The notes under the pieces are model-generated. The model had not been told where the DNA came from, did no database searches, and saw only the letters and a program-made list of their open reading frames with translations. A DNA stretch of 24,291 nt from Massiliimalia sp050943535 (GTDB lineage: Bacteria; Bacillota; Clostridia; Oscillospirales; Ruminococcaceae): the NCBI GenBank assembly GCA_050943535.1, contig JBMNPJ010000019.1, positions 1 to 24,291 of the forward strand, read 5' to 3'. Numbering within the stretch: position 1 is the first letter of the stretch; the number at the start of each line of letters is the position of its first letter. This document shows, one piece after another, positions 15,475-22,578 of the stretch. Both the position numbers and the translations under genes were made by a program.

Positions 15475-16604
15475 CAGGAGTAAAGCAAGTATTGTGCTGT
15501 TTGATCAGTGCTTGTCTGCTGACTGGCACATTGGGATGTGGCCTTCAACCTGAGGCAGAAAAAAAGGTAGTGCGGCTGGAATATACCTGTTCCCTCACTT
15601 TGTCTGATGATGACCCGATGCTTCGGTGGCTGCAGGATTGTGCGGAAAGCTGGAAAAATCCTGACTGCCGGATAGAAGTGGTGCCCTTGTATGACAGTGC
15701 TGAAATATTTTTTTCTCAATACCCACTCAATTTGTTTAGCGCATATGATGCATGTCCGGATATGATTATATCTGATACAATTCGCCGGGAATTCCAAAGA
15801 GATATAAAACCAGGCTGGTTTGCTGATCTGACAGAGTATGTACAGGAGTACGATGATTGGACAAACGGAGCGTACTATGAATCACTGAAAAATAGCGGAA
15901 TTGTGAAGGATAAGGTATACGGGATTCCATGTTCTGCTTCAATTAATGGATTATGGTATCAAAAGGATCTGCTTGCTCAAGCAGGAATTACCCAGTTTTC
16001 ACCGGAAAGCTGGGAAGAACTTTGGGAGGTACTGCGGGTCATTGATGAAACTGTGCCGGAGGTAATTCCTTTTGCTAGTTCTATCGTAACCCCATTGATA
16101 TTGGGTGGGAAAGAAAAACGATTTTTAGACGATCCATCCGCGAGCCAATGGAATCAACCAGGGGAACTGAATTGGGAAACATCCTGGGAAGAACTGCAGC
16201 TGACCCCTTATTTGGAAAGCTTTCATGATGGAGAGCTTGCTGTGCTGCTATCTCTGAATATGATACCGGATTATTATGGGGAAGATGCCCTGCGTCCATG
16301 GGAAGATTTTTCAGAGAAAGTTGGCTTTGCACCATTTCCGGACGAAAGCGGAGAAGGATATACTACCCAGGGGAATTTTAAATACTTTGTGATTTTAGAA
16401 CAGTGTGAAGAGAAAGAAGCAGCGTTTGATTTTATCACCTACTGTATGGAACCGGAAAATTACAATGATATGATTGTGAGGACACCATATCTGCCGTCTA
16501 GGAAAGAAGCAGGAGAACAAGAATACTATCAATCCTCGGAGTTTCGCAGAATACAGACAGAGTTGTTAAATGACATGATTGTTCCAGAGGACAATCGGAA
16601 TTAA
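15471..16604 (+). CDS. Solute-binding lipoprotein B3, C-terminally short
   Basis: 377 aa. The start is ATG 15471 (AAAGGAG ribosome site, ATGA overlap with A3); an open frame extends upstream to 15360 but lies inside A3. The lipobox is TLGC (Cys about 23). B-type motifs are present: DKVYGIPCSASINGLWYQKD, then LLAQAGITQFSPESWEELWE and AAFDFITYCMEPENYNDMIV. Compared with B1 and B2 it stops right after the segment FRRIQTELLN, lacking roughly the last 45 residues that end LIVLP in the others. The stop TAA overlaps the ribosome site of C2, so a deletion may have fused the two genes. Whether the short protein folds and works is uncertain. Confidence 0.8.
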   Translation: MTGVKQVLCCLISACLLTGTLGCGLQPEAEKKVVRLEYTCSLTLSDDDPMLRWLQDCAESWKNPDCRIEVVPLYDSAEIFFSQYPLNLFSAYDACPDMIISDTIRREFQRDIKPGWFADLTEYVQEYDDWTNGAYYESLKNSGIVKDKVYGIPCSASINGLWYQKDLLAQAGITQFSPESWEELWEVLRVIDETVPEVIPFASSIVTPLILGGKEKRFLDDPSASQWNQPGELNWETSWEELQLTPYLESFHDGELAVLLSLNMIPDYYGEDALRPWEDFSEKVGFAPFPDESGEGYTTQGNFKYFVILEQCEEKEAAFDFITYCMEPENYNDMIVRTPYLPSRKEAGEQEYYQSSEFRRIQTELLNDMIVPEDNRN

Positions 16605-16617
16605 GGAGATGAATGGC

Positions 16618-17925
16618 ATGAAATTATGGTTAAAACGGACATTGGGTGTGTCTTTAGGCGCCAGTATTCTTTTGAGCAGCTGTTTGTCCTGTGGAAGTTC
16701 TGATGGGGAGGGTAAAAAAGAGGCATCTGAAACAGGGTTAACTCTGTTTCTCTCTTCCATGAATCAGGATTATTACAGTACGATTTTAGAGGAATATCAA
16801 ACACTTTATCCGGAGGTGGAGCTGCAACTGGAGGTGATGCCGGAAGCAGATTTTAACGGTGTGCGTTCCAGAATGAATGCCCAGCTGATGGCAGGAGAGG
16901 GGCCGGATATTCTTCTGATCGCATTTAACTACTTTGATGATGTTGATAAGATGATGAAAGCAGGGGTGTTTGCTCCGCTTGACCCATTCCTGGAAGCGGA
17001 CGAGGAGTTTAATCGTACAGATTATGTGGAGTCTGTGCTGGATGTGGGAGTATTTGACGGAACCCAGTATATTATGCCGCTGGGATATCAGTATCGGTTG
17101 GCAATCACAACACAGGAAATTATCGATGAGACTGGATTTGACACAACTGCGTCCTCAGCAGGATATTTTGGATTTGTGGAGCAGATGGATAAACTATATC
17201 AGAACTATCCAGATCGATATGTGGTTGCGACTGCTGGTTCCCTGGCCAATTTTCCCAATGTAATGGGAGTAGAGCTGTTTGATTACAAAAACGGAAAGGT
17301 TTTGATGGATACTCCTGAAATTAAGACAGCCTGTGAATACTATAAAAATCTATATCCTCAGGATAACGACAACAGCAGAATTTCTTCTGACCTGGATATG
17401 GTTTCCAGTGATCTGGCAAGCAAAAAGTCCATGATTTATTTTTCACCTGGGGTTTCCTTTTCTTTTGAGCTTGCAAACAATTTAGTTGAGGCTGGGTGTA
17501 CACCGGTTTTGCTTTCTTATCCACAAGTAGACGGAGGGGTGAGTTCTGTCTGTGAGCTGGCTATGGCAATCCGGGCAAATAGCAAAAATCAGCAGAATGC
17601 GTATAACATGATCCGTCTTTTCCTGACAGAAGAAAATCAACATCTGGTATCTCGAAATAACCTTCCGGTGAAGCGTACTGTGATTCATGATGTAGTTAGT
17701 CAGGAATATGAGAAGTATGTTTTAAATGATTCTGGAATTACAGAAGAATTCGCAAATCAGTACGAACAGCTGGCCTCAAGTGTAAAGAGTTGTCATTTTA
17801 CCAATCATCTGGTGGTGTCTGATTTTGTAAGCGGTAAAATGAAACCATACTTTTTGGGAGAAAAGAGCTATGAGGAATGTATGAAAGACTTTGTGGACTA
17901 CGCTGAAATTTATCTGTCTGAGTAA
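16618..17925 (+). CDS. Solute-binding lipoprotein C2, close paralog of C1
   Basis: 435 aa. ATG 16618 lies 9 nt after AAGGAG; an ATG at 16609 abuts that site and one at 16579 lies inside B3. The signal peptide MKLWLKRTLGVSLGASILLS leads to two candidate lipobox cysteines (LSSC and CLSC). Central blocks LMAGEGPDILLIAFNYFDDV, AGVFAPLDPFLEADEEFNRT and SAGYFGFVEQMDKLYQNYPD are almost those of C1, and the C-terminal 62 residues differ at only three positions. It is the last binding protein before the permeases, the usual place for the cognate binding protein of a MalFG-type system. Confidence 0.85.
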   Translation: MKLWLKRTLGVSLGASILLSSCLSCGSSDGEGKKEASETGLTLFLSSMNQDYYSTILEEYQTLYPEVELQLEVMPEADFNGVRSRMNAQLMAGEGPDILLIAFNYFDDVDKMMKAGVFAPLDPFLEADEEFNRTDYVESVLDVGVFDGTQYIMPLGYQYRLAITTQEIIDETGFDTTASSAGYFGFVEQMDKLYQNYPDRYVVATAGSLANFPNVMGVELFDYKNGKVLMDTPEIKTACEYYKNLYPQDNDNSRISSDLDMVSSDLASKKSMIYFSPGVSFSFELANNLVEAGCTPVLLSYPQVDGGVSSVCELAMAIRANSKNQQNAYNMIRLFLTEENQHLVSRNNLPVKRTVIHDVVSQEYEKYVLNDSGITEEFANQYEQLASSVKSCHFTNHLVVSDFVSGKMKPYFLGEKSYEECMKDFVDYAEIYLSE

Positions 17926-17955
17926 TGATAAATCACTGAAAGGAGGCATGAGGTT

Positions 17956-18834
17956 ATGCGGCTAAGATTGAGGACGAAAAAAAGTCTGACTGGAATTTTG
18001 TTTTTACTGCCGTTTCTGGTTGGGTTTTTGTACTTTTTCCTGATACCCTTTTTTATTAGTATTGGGTATACCTTTACCAGTGGGATTGGCGGTATGGAAT
18101 TTGCGGGACTTACTAATTATCGGGAAGTTCTGCAGAGCAGTGCATTTCGTCTGGCGGCGGGAAATACCTTTCGTTTTTTGCTTGTAGGGATTCCCTTGAT
18201 TATGGCTTTGTCTCTGGGTGTTTCTCTGCTTCTGCAAAAACGGTTTGCCGGTTCCAGGATCTTCCGCGGTGTGTTTCTCTATCCCATGGTGGTTCCCATT
18301 GCCTCCACAGTCATGTTTTTTCAGGTGATGTTTGAGGATCAGGGTGTACTCAACTCTATCTTGGAACAGCTGGGAGTCAGTCCGGTTTCCTGGCTTCATT
18401 CCTCTTCGGCATTTTCTGTTCTGGTAGGGTTGTATCTGTGGAAAAACTGCGGATATAATATGGTGCTGTTTTTGACAGGACTCAACAGTATTCCCTCTGA
18501 TTACCGGGAAGCGGCGGATTTGGAAGGGTGCAGCTCAGCACAGTATTTTCGGTATGTAACGCTGCCTTTGCTGGTGCCCAGTTTTCTGTTTGTATTCCTT
18601 ATGTCCATTATCAATTCCTTTAAGATTTTCCGGGAAGCGTTCCTTTTAGGAGGAGCTTACCCGGACAACAGCATCTATATGCTGCAGCACTTTATGAACA
18701 ATAACTTTCAAAACCTCAACTATCAGCGTCTGAGTGTGGCGGCACTGCTGACCTTTTTCTTTATCTTTCTTATGGTAGTGGGACTGTTTGTGTTAAAGTA
18801 CCGCTCTGACCGGAAGGGAGGGGGACAGGGATGA
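17956..18834 (+). CDS. ABC sugar-type permease, MalF/UgpA family
   Basis: 292 aa with about six membrane helices. AAAGGAGG lies 9 nt before ATG 17956. The cytoplasmic EAA loop is clear: REAADLEGCSSAQYFRYVTL followed by PLL (about residues 181-203), the contact site for the ATPase. The N-terminus LTGILFLLPFLVGFLYFFLI and the loop FAGLTNYREVL are typical of CUT1-type permeases for oligosaccharides, glycerol-phosphate and similar solutes. It overlaps the next gene by ATGA. No ATP-binding subunit is encoded nearby, as is common in Firmicutes where one MsmK/MsmX-type ATPase serves many permeases. Confidence 0.9.
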   Translation: MRLRLRTKKSLTGILFLLPFLVGFLYFFLIPFFISIGYTFTSGIGGMEFAGLTNYREVLQSSAFRLAAGNTFRFLLVGIPLIMALSLGVSLLLQKRFAGSRIFRGVFLYPMVVPIASTVMFFQVMFEDQGVLNSILEQLGVSPVSWLHSSSAFSVLVGLYLWKNCGYNMVLFLTGLNSIPSDYREAADLEGCSSAQYFRYVTLPLLVPSFLFVFLMSIINSFKIFREAFLLGGAYPDNSIYMLQHFMNNNFQNLNYQRLSVAALLTFFFIFLMVVGLFVLKYRSDRKGGGQG

Positions 18835-19688
18835 AACAGGGCAGAAGCATTTCTTTTATAATACGTTTGTTTTTCCTGATTCTGCTGGGAATCATAGCAG
18901 TGTTGCCTGTTTTGTATACCTTTGCCAATTCCTTTATGAGCAGCGAGGAAATTACCTTGTATTATGGTCCAGCTATGATGGAAGATGGGCAGGGGTTTTC
19001 TGTATTTCACCTGATTCCGGATGAGCTGAGTTTGGACGGATACCGCCAGATTTTGCTGGAACAGCCGGAATATCTGCTGAAATTCTGGAATTCTGTGGCG
19101 CTGGCAGGGAGTATTGTACTGGGACAGGTAGCTATTTCCTGTTTGGGAGGATATGGGTTTTCCAAATTCTGTTTTCCTCTGAAAAATACCATCTTTGTCA
19201 TTGTGATGATTGTCATGATGATGCCTTATCAGGTAACACTGGTTTCCAATTACATTGTACTCAAAGAAGCCAATCTAATCGGGAGTTTTTGGTCGGTCAT
19301 TCTGCCGGGAATTTTTTCTCCCTTTGGGGTGTTTTTGATGAAACAGGCCATGGATGGAGTGCCGGATGAGATGATCGAGTCCGCCCAGCTGGATGGAGCA
19401 AGACAGCTGACTTTGCTCAGACGTGTGGTAATCCCCTGTGCAAAAGGAGGACTGGTGGCTTTGATTCTGCTGAGCTTTATTGATAATTGGAATATGGTAG
19501 AACAACCGCTGGTATTTTTAAAAGATCAGTCTCAGTATCCTTTATCTGTCTTTCTGGCACAGGTCAATCGCCTGAATTTCAGTGTATCCTTTGCCTGCGG
19601 AGTGCTGGCTATGATTCCGGTGTTCCTTTTGTTCGGGTATTTTGAAGAAGAACTGGTAGAAGGGATTGCCCTTTCCGGATTAAAGTAG
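18831..19688 (+). CDS. ABC sugar-type permease, MalG/UgpE family
   Basis: 285 aa, starting in the ATGA overlap with the first permease. It shows the MalG pattern: N-terminal helix (FIIRLFFLILLGIIAVLPVL), an extracytoplasmic loop, four or five further helices, and the EAA motif IESAQLDGARQLTLLRRVVI with P at the end (about residues 182-203); the first A of EAA is S. It should form the heterodimeric channel with the preceding gene product. This is the only permease pair for all eight binding-protein genes in the run. Confidence 0.9.
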   Translation: MKQGRSISFIIRLFFLILLGIIAVLPVLYTFANSFMSSEEITLYYGPAMMEDGQGFSVFHLIPDELSLDGYRQILLEQPEYLLKFWNSVALAGSIVLGQVAISCLGGYGFSKFCFPLKNTIFVIVMIVMMMPYQVTLVSNYIVLKEANLIGSFWSVILPGIFSPFGVFLMKQAMDGVPDEMIESAQLDGARQLTLLRRVVIPCAKGGLVALILLSFIDNWNMVEQPLVFLKDQSQYPLSVFLAQVNRLNFSVSFACGVLAMIPVFLLFGYFEEELVEGIALSGLK

Positions 19689-19704
19689 AAAGGGGAGAAG
19701 ACGG

Positions 19705-20337
19705 ATGACGGTACGCAAGAAATTGATTTTCATAATTTCCATTCTTCTGGCAGTGGTTTTGGTTGCCTGTACTTTTTTATCCCGGCAGAACAGTCTGAAT
19801 CTTTTGCCTCAGGTGGAGGTTGGATATCCGGTTCCGGGTGAGATGGCGTTTGAGAAAACCTATTTAGGAGAAAAATCGGGAGAAAACAAGGTGTCCTGGG
19901 AAATCAGTGCGGAAGAACACAAGGCGTTTTCCGGCTTGGATACGGTACAGATTAAAGTAGGGGAGACGGCGGCTGAGTCCTGCCCGGTTCTGGAGCGGGC
20001 ACAAACGGAAGCAGGCTGCCGCTATACCGCTGAATATAAAGGGGATCTTTCTGATACCATTCGAGTGACCATGGAAAATCCAGCGGCACAGTTTACCTCT
20101 GTGTTTCCTGCGGATATGGTGGTGTCTTCTGAGGGTCAGGAGTTTGTCTATGGGGTAAGATGGCGAGAAGGTGTGTTTGGGGAAGAATATGTAGTGGTTT
20201 TGCTTCCGGTGGAGGTTATCTGTTCTGATGGGACACAGACCGCCATTACAGATACTTCTTTTGGACTGGATATGCCGATTCTCAGTGCAGATCAGAAAGT
20301 AATGCCAGGAGATGTTGTGAAAGTGATGAATGAGTAG
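19705..20337 (+). CDS. Small secreted lipoprotein of unknown function, last gene of the operon
   Basis: 210 aa, ATG 19705 behind GAAAGGGGAG, 16 nt after the permease stop. The N-terminus MTVRKKLIFIISILLAVVLV ends in a lipobox LVAC (Cys about 22). The rest is a soluble, beta-rich extracellular domain with two regions: about residues 35-110 (VGYPVPGEMAFEKTYLGEKS and onward) and about 120-210, ending in VVVLLPVEVICSDGTQTAIT and GDVVKVMNE. It is not a binding-protein fold by length and I do not recognise a family. Position suggests an accessory to the transporter; an assembly or adaptor role is speculation. Confidence 0.75.
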   Translation: MTVRKKLIFIISILLAVVLVACTFLSRQNSLNLLPQVEVGYPVPGEMAFEKTYLGEKSGENKVSWEISAEEHKAFSGLDTVQIKVGETAAESCPVLERAQTEAGCRYTAEYKGDLSDTIRVTMENPAAQFTSVFPADMVVSSEGQEFVYGVRWREGVFGEEYVVVLLPVEVICSDGTQTAITDTSFGLDMPILSADQKVMPGDVVKVMNE

Positions 20338-20384
20338 AGATGAGAATGAAACTGCGAAGAAATTGCTATCCAATTTAGATGATA

Positions 20385-20418
20385 AAAACCCAGTTTCGTG
20401 CAAGACGAACTGGGTTTT
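20385..20418. terminator. Terminator between the operon and the convergent ATPase gene
   Basis: AAAACCCAGTT and AACTGGGTTTT form an 11-bp stem, A-rich before and T-rich after, so it can terminate in both directions. It lies 47 nt after the stop of the last lipoprotein gene. Confidence 0.75.
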
Positions 20419-20522
20419 GCATATTATCGTGTTTTTGGTGTCCGTTTTTTTGACAGATGTATGACTTCGATTAAGGCTTTAAGCACCCACAGTTTATTAG
20501 CATCTGTAATCTGTCATCCTGC

Positions 20523-21869
20523 TTATTTTGTTCTTTGTTCCAATGCCAATCCAATCAGCCGGTCTGTTTGATCTGCCATAAAGAGAGGAATGTTCAGCAT
20601 ATCATCATCCAGTTTCAGATTATCCAGTGAGAACCGGATACGGAGTTTGACTTGATCTGGAAACAGTTCTTTAAATTTTTTGAGGCTCCTGCTGGTGGTA
20701 TTAGCTTCGGACTTGACTTCTACAGGGAAAATATCGTTTTCGCGCTGAATTAAAAAATCCACCTCATAAGGAGGGTTTGTCTGTGTCCAGTACCGAGAAG
20801 TCACTTCAAACTGAGTCACCAAAGTTTGCAGCACAAAGTTTTCTGTCAATGCACCCTTGAATTCGGTAAACAGGCGGTTGCCTTCGCCAAAGGCGGTTGG
20901 TGCCAGCTGTGCCAATCGGCGAAGCAGTCCCACATCCACCAGATAAATCTTAAAGGCAGACAGATCGTCATAAGCAGACACCGGCAATCCAGGGGCGGTG
21001 CTGCGGTAGATCTTATGAACCAGACGGGCATCTACCAGCCACTGTAAGGCGTCCTCATATTCACGGGCTCTTGCCCCTTCTTTGACGACCTTGTAGATGA
21101 ACTTTTTGTTTTCCCTTGCCAGCTGGGACGGGATGGACTTCCAGATCATAGAAATTTTGGGAAATTCACTGATATTGGGGTGCTTGGCAAAATCTCGTTC
21201 GTAGGCACCAATAATCCCAGATAAGGCTTCCTGCATGGCATTTACATCCCGTGCCTCTGTCCACATTTTGACAGATTCCGGCATACCGCCAGTCACATAA
21301 TACATCTTCAGCTTTTCATACAAGGGATTAAAGAAGGCGTCGGGAATTGGCTCAATGGTGTTTACTGTTTCCAGATAGGTTGCCAAGTTCTCATCCCCGT
21401 TGGCCAGAAGAAATTCTGTAAAAGTCATGGGGTCAATCTGCATGAAGTTGACCTTGCCTACCGGGAAAGAAGAAGGTTTTGCCAAAGCAATTCCCAAGAG
21501 CGAACCGGCGCAGGCAATATGATACTGCGGTGCATTTTCGCAGAAATACTTCATGGAGTTGATGACCTTAGGGCAGTCCTGCACCTTATCAAAAATAATG
21601 AGGGTCTTTTCCGGCAGAATTTTTTGGCCGCTTGCCAGCATCAGGTTCTGCAAAATCCGATCTACGTCTTTTGTGGTTTCAAAAAAATGGGTGTACTCTT
21701 CGTTTTCGTCAAAGTTGAAATAAGCAGTATTTTCATAATATCGTTTTCTGAACTCTTTCAAAATCCAGGTCTTACCGACCTGACGCACGCCTTTTAAAAT
21801 CAGAGGCTTATGATAGGGAGAATTTTTCCAGTTGAGCAATTTGTTTAAAATTAATCGTTCTATATACAC
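20523..21869 (-). CDS. AAA+ ATPase with DUF4143 C-terminal domain
   Basis: 448 aa, GTG start at 21867-21869 (MYIERLILNKLLNWK is the usual start of this family; the ribosome site is weak). The N-terminal ATPase has Walker A GVRQVGKT (about residues 26-33) and a Walker B-like TLIIFDKVQDCP (about 89-100). The second acidic residue of Walker B, normally Glu in FDE-x-Q, is Lys here, which should impair hydrolysis. The C-terminal DUF4143 part has EVDFLIQ and FPVEVKSE, spaced as in PD-(D/E)XK nuclease-like folds. These proteins are abundant in gut bacteria with no firm function. A -10-like TATAAT on the minus strand at 21927-21932 may be its promoter. It is convergent with the transporter operon. 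Confidence 0.85.
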   Translation of the reverse strand: MYIERLILNKLLNWKNSPYHKPLILKGVRQVGKTWILKEFRKRYYENTAYFNFDENEEYTHFFETTKDVDRILQNLMLASGQKILPEKTLIIFDKVQDCPKVINSMKYFCENAPQYHIACAGSLLGIALAKPSSFPVGKVNFMQIDPMTFTEFLLANGDENLATYLETVNTIEPIPDAFFNPLYEKLKMYYVTGGMPESVKMWTEARDVNAMQEALSGIIGAYERDFAKHPNISEFPKISMIWKSIPSQLARENKKFIYKVVKEGARAREYEDALQWLVDARLVHKIYRSTAPGLPVSAYDDLSAFKIYLVDVGLLRRLAQLAPTAFGEGNRLFTEFKGALTENFVLQTLVTQFEVTSRYWTQTNPPYEVDFLIQRENDIFPVEVKSEANTTSRSLKKFKELFPDQVKLRIRFSLDNLKLDDDMLNIPLFMADQTDRLIGLALEQRTK

Positions 21870-22057
21870 ATCCTATCACATTTTTGTTATATGTAAAAAC
21901 GGAAAAAATATAAGTCTAATCACAAAATTATATGCATTTAAAGTGATTTTATCACATTATTATTAAAAAATTTGAGAAAATTGTTTTAGAGATGAAAAGG
22001 TCTGACATTCATAGTCCGGAACCATCTGCGGTAGGATACGGATATTTTGTTCGTACC

Positions 22058-22101
22058 CTGTCAGTAAAGCGGAAAAATACTGGTTTTTATCACTCAGCTA
22101 A
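22058..22101 (+). repeat. 44-bp direct repeat, copy 1
   Basis: Starts CTGTCAGTAAAGCGG and ends CACTCAGCTAA; identical to copy 2 at 22257-22300. A further ~18 bp downstream matches imperfectly (AGAATATGGGCGAAGC against AGGATACGAGCAAAGC). Confidence 0.9.
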
Positions 22102-22128
22102 CAGAATATGGGCGAAGCCTTTTCGGGT

Positions 22129-22171
22129 CCAGGGTGCCAACAGTCTGGGAGACTGTTGGCTAAATCCCTGG
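22129..22171. repeat. Compound hairpin
   Basis: CCAGGG (22129-22134) pairs with CCCTGG (22166-22171) and encloses a perfect 10-bp stem GCCAACAGTC / GACTGTTGGC (22136-22145 and 22151-22160). There is no T-run, so it is not a terminator. Confidence 0.85.
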
Positions 22172-22191
22172 CGAGCGAAGTGTCTTTTGCG

Positions 22192-22232
22192 CCGGCGCTT
22201 CGCCGGTTGACCCACCGCCGGGCAGTGCCCGG
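22192..22232. repeat. Two adjacent GC-rich hairpins
   Basis: CCGGCG-CTT-CGCCGG (22192-22206) and CCGGGC-AGT-GCCCGG (22218-22232) each form a perfect 6-bp stem with a 3-nt loop. They lie between the two copies of the 44-bp repeat. Confidence 0.8.
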
Positions 22233-22256
22233 AGCCAATCGCCTGCGGCGCATACT

Positions 22257-22300
22257 CTGTCAGTAAAGCGGAAAAATACTGGTTTTTATCACTCAGCTAA
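22257..22300 (+). repeat. 44-bp direct repeat, copy 2
   Basis: Exact copy of 22058-22101, 199 bp downstream, in the same orientation. Confidence 0.9.
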
Positions 22301-22343
22301 TAGGATACGAGCAAAGCGTCATTGGGAGCGGCAGCTACCCGCC

Positions 22344-22372
22344 TTGAATTTTACAAAAAACTGTGATAAGAT
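22344..22372 (+). promoter_or_regulatory. Candidate promoter upstream of the surface protein
   Basis: TTGAAT (22344-22349) and TAAGAT (22367-22372) are separated by 17 bp. It is one of two candidates in this spacer. Confidence 0.3.
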
Positions 22373-22436
22373 AAAGGTATCATAAGAAGCTTGTTTTATG
22401 CTGTTTTGACGGCAACGAAAAACCATAAAAAGGGGC

Positions 22437-22465
22437 TTGACAGGGATGGCTCAGGTCGGTAAACT
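22437..22465 (+). promoter_or_regulatory. Candidate promoter of a short leader or small RNA
   Basis: A perfect TTGACA (22437-22442) is followed after 17 bp by TAAACT (22460-22465). A start near 22472 would give an RNA of about 105 nt ending at the terminator at 22529-22578. Confidence 0.45.
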
Positions 22466-22471
22466 GCTAAC

Positions 22472-22578
22472 AGACAGGATAAGTCTGTCCTGCTTTGCTG
22501 CGCACAATTTCATCATGTCCGATTTAAAGGGCGCACTGCGTCCACGGTGATTCCGTGGATGTGGTGTGCTCTTTTTTT
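22472..22578 (+). ncRNA. Possible small RNA or attenuated leader
   Basis: Between the TTGACA promoter and a strong terminator lies a short non-coding stretch with a 5' hairpin (ACAGAC / GTCTGT, about 22472-22490), an unstructured middle and the terminator stem. GCGCAC at about 22500 repeats the left arm of the terminator and could pair with its right arm instead, which would be compatible with attenuation. No known riboswitch class is recognised. Boundaries are inferred only from the promoter and terminator. Confidence 0.25.
22529..22578 (+). terminator. Strong terminator just before or inside the surface protein's 5' end
   Basis: GGGCGCAC and CGTCCACGG pair with CCGTGGATG and GTGTGCTC (a 17-bp stem with some G-T pairs and one internal TG/TG mismatch), followed by seven T. 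It overlaps the only possible beginning of the surface-protein frame. Confidence 0.8.

Larger units (their letters stand above)
21992..22350. other. Non-coding repeat-rich spacer
   Basis: An open frame here runs straight through hairpins and one copy of the direct repeat, so I do not call a gene. The content is two copies of a 44-bp repeat flanking a block of nested palindromes, listed separately. Confidence 0.6.

Noticed and set aside
21992..22210. 72-aa open frame in the repeat-rich spacer
   Set aside because: It spans one direct-repeat copy and the compound hairpin, and has no family resemblance.
22058..22300. CRISPR-like repeat-spacer arrangement
   Set aside because: Only two repeat units of 44 bp, 155 bp apart, with palindromes between them and no cas genes.
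22380..22530. Known riboswitch (such as c-di-GMP) ahead of the surface protein
   Set aside because: No consensus core of a class I know could be matched; only generic hairpins are visible.
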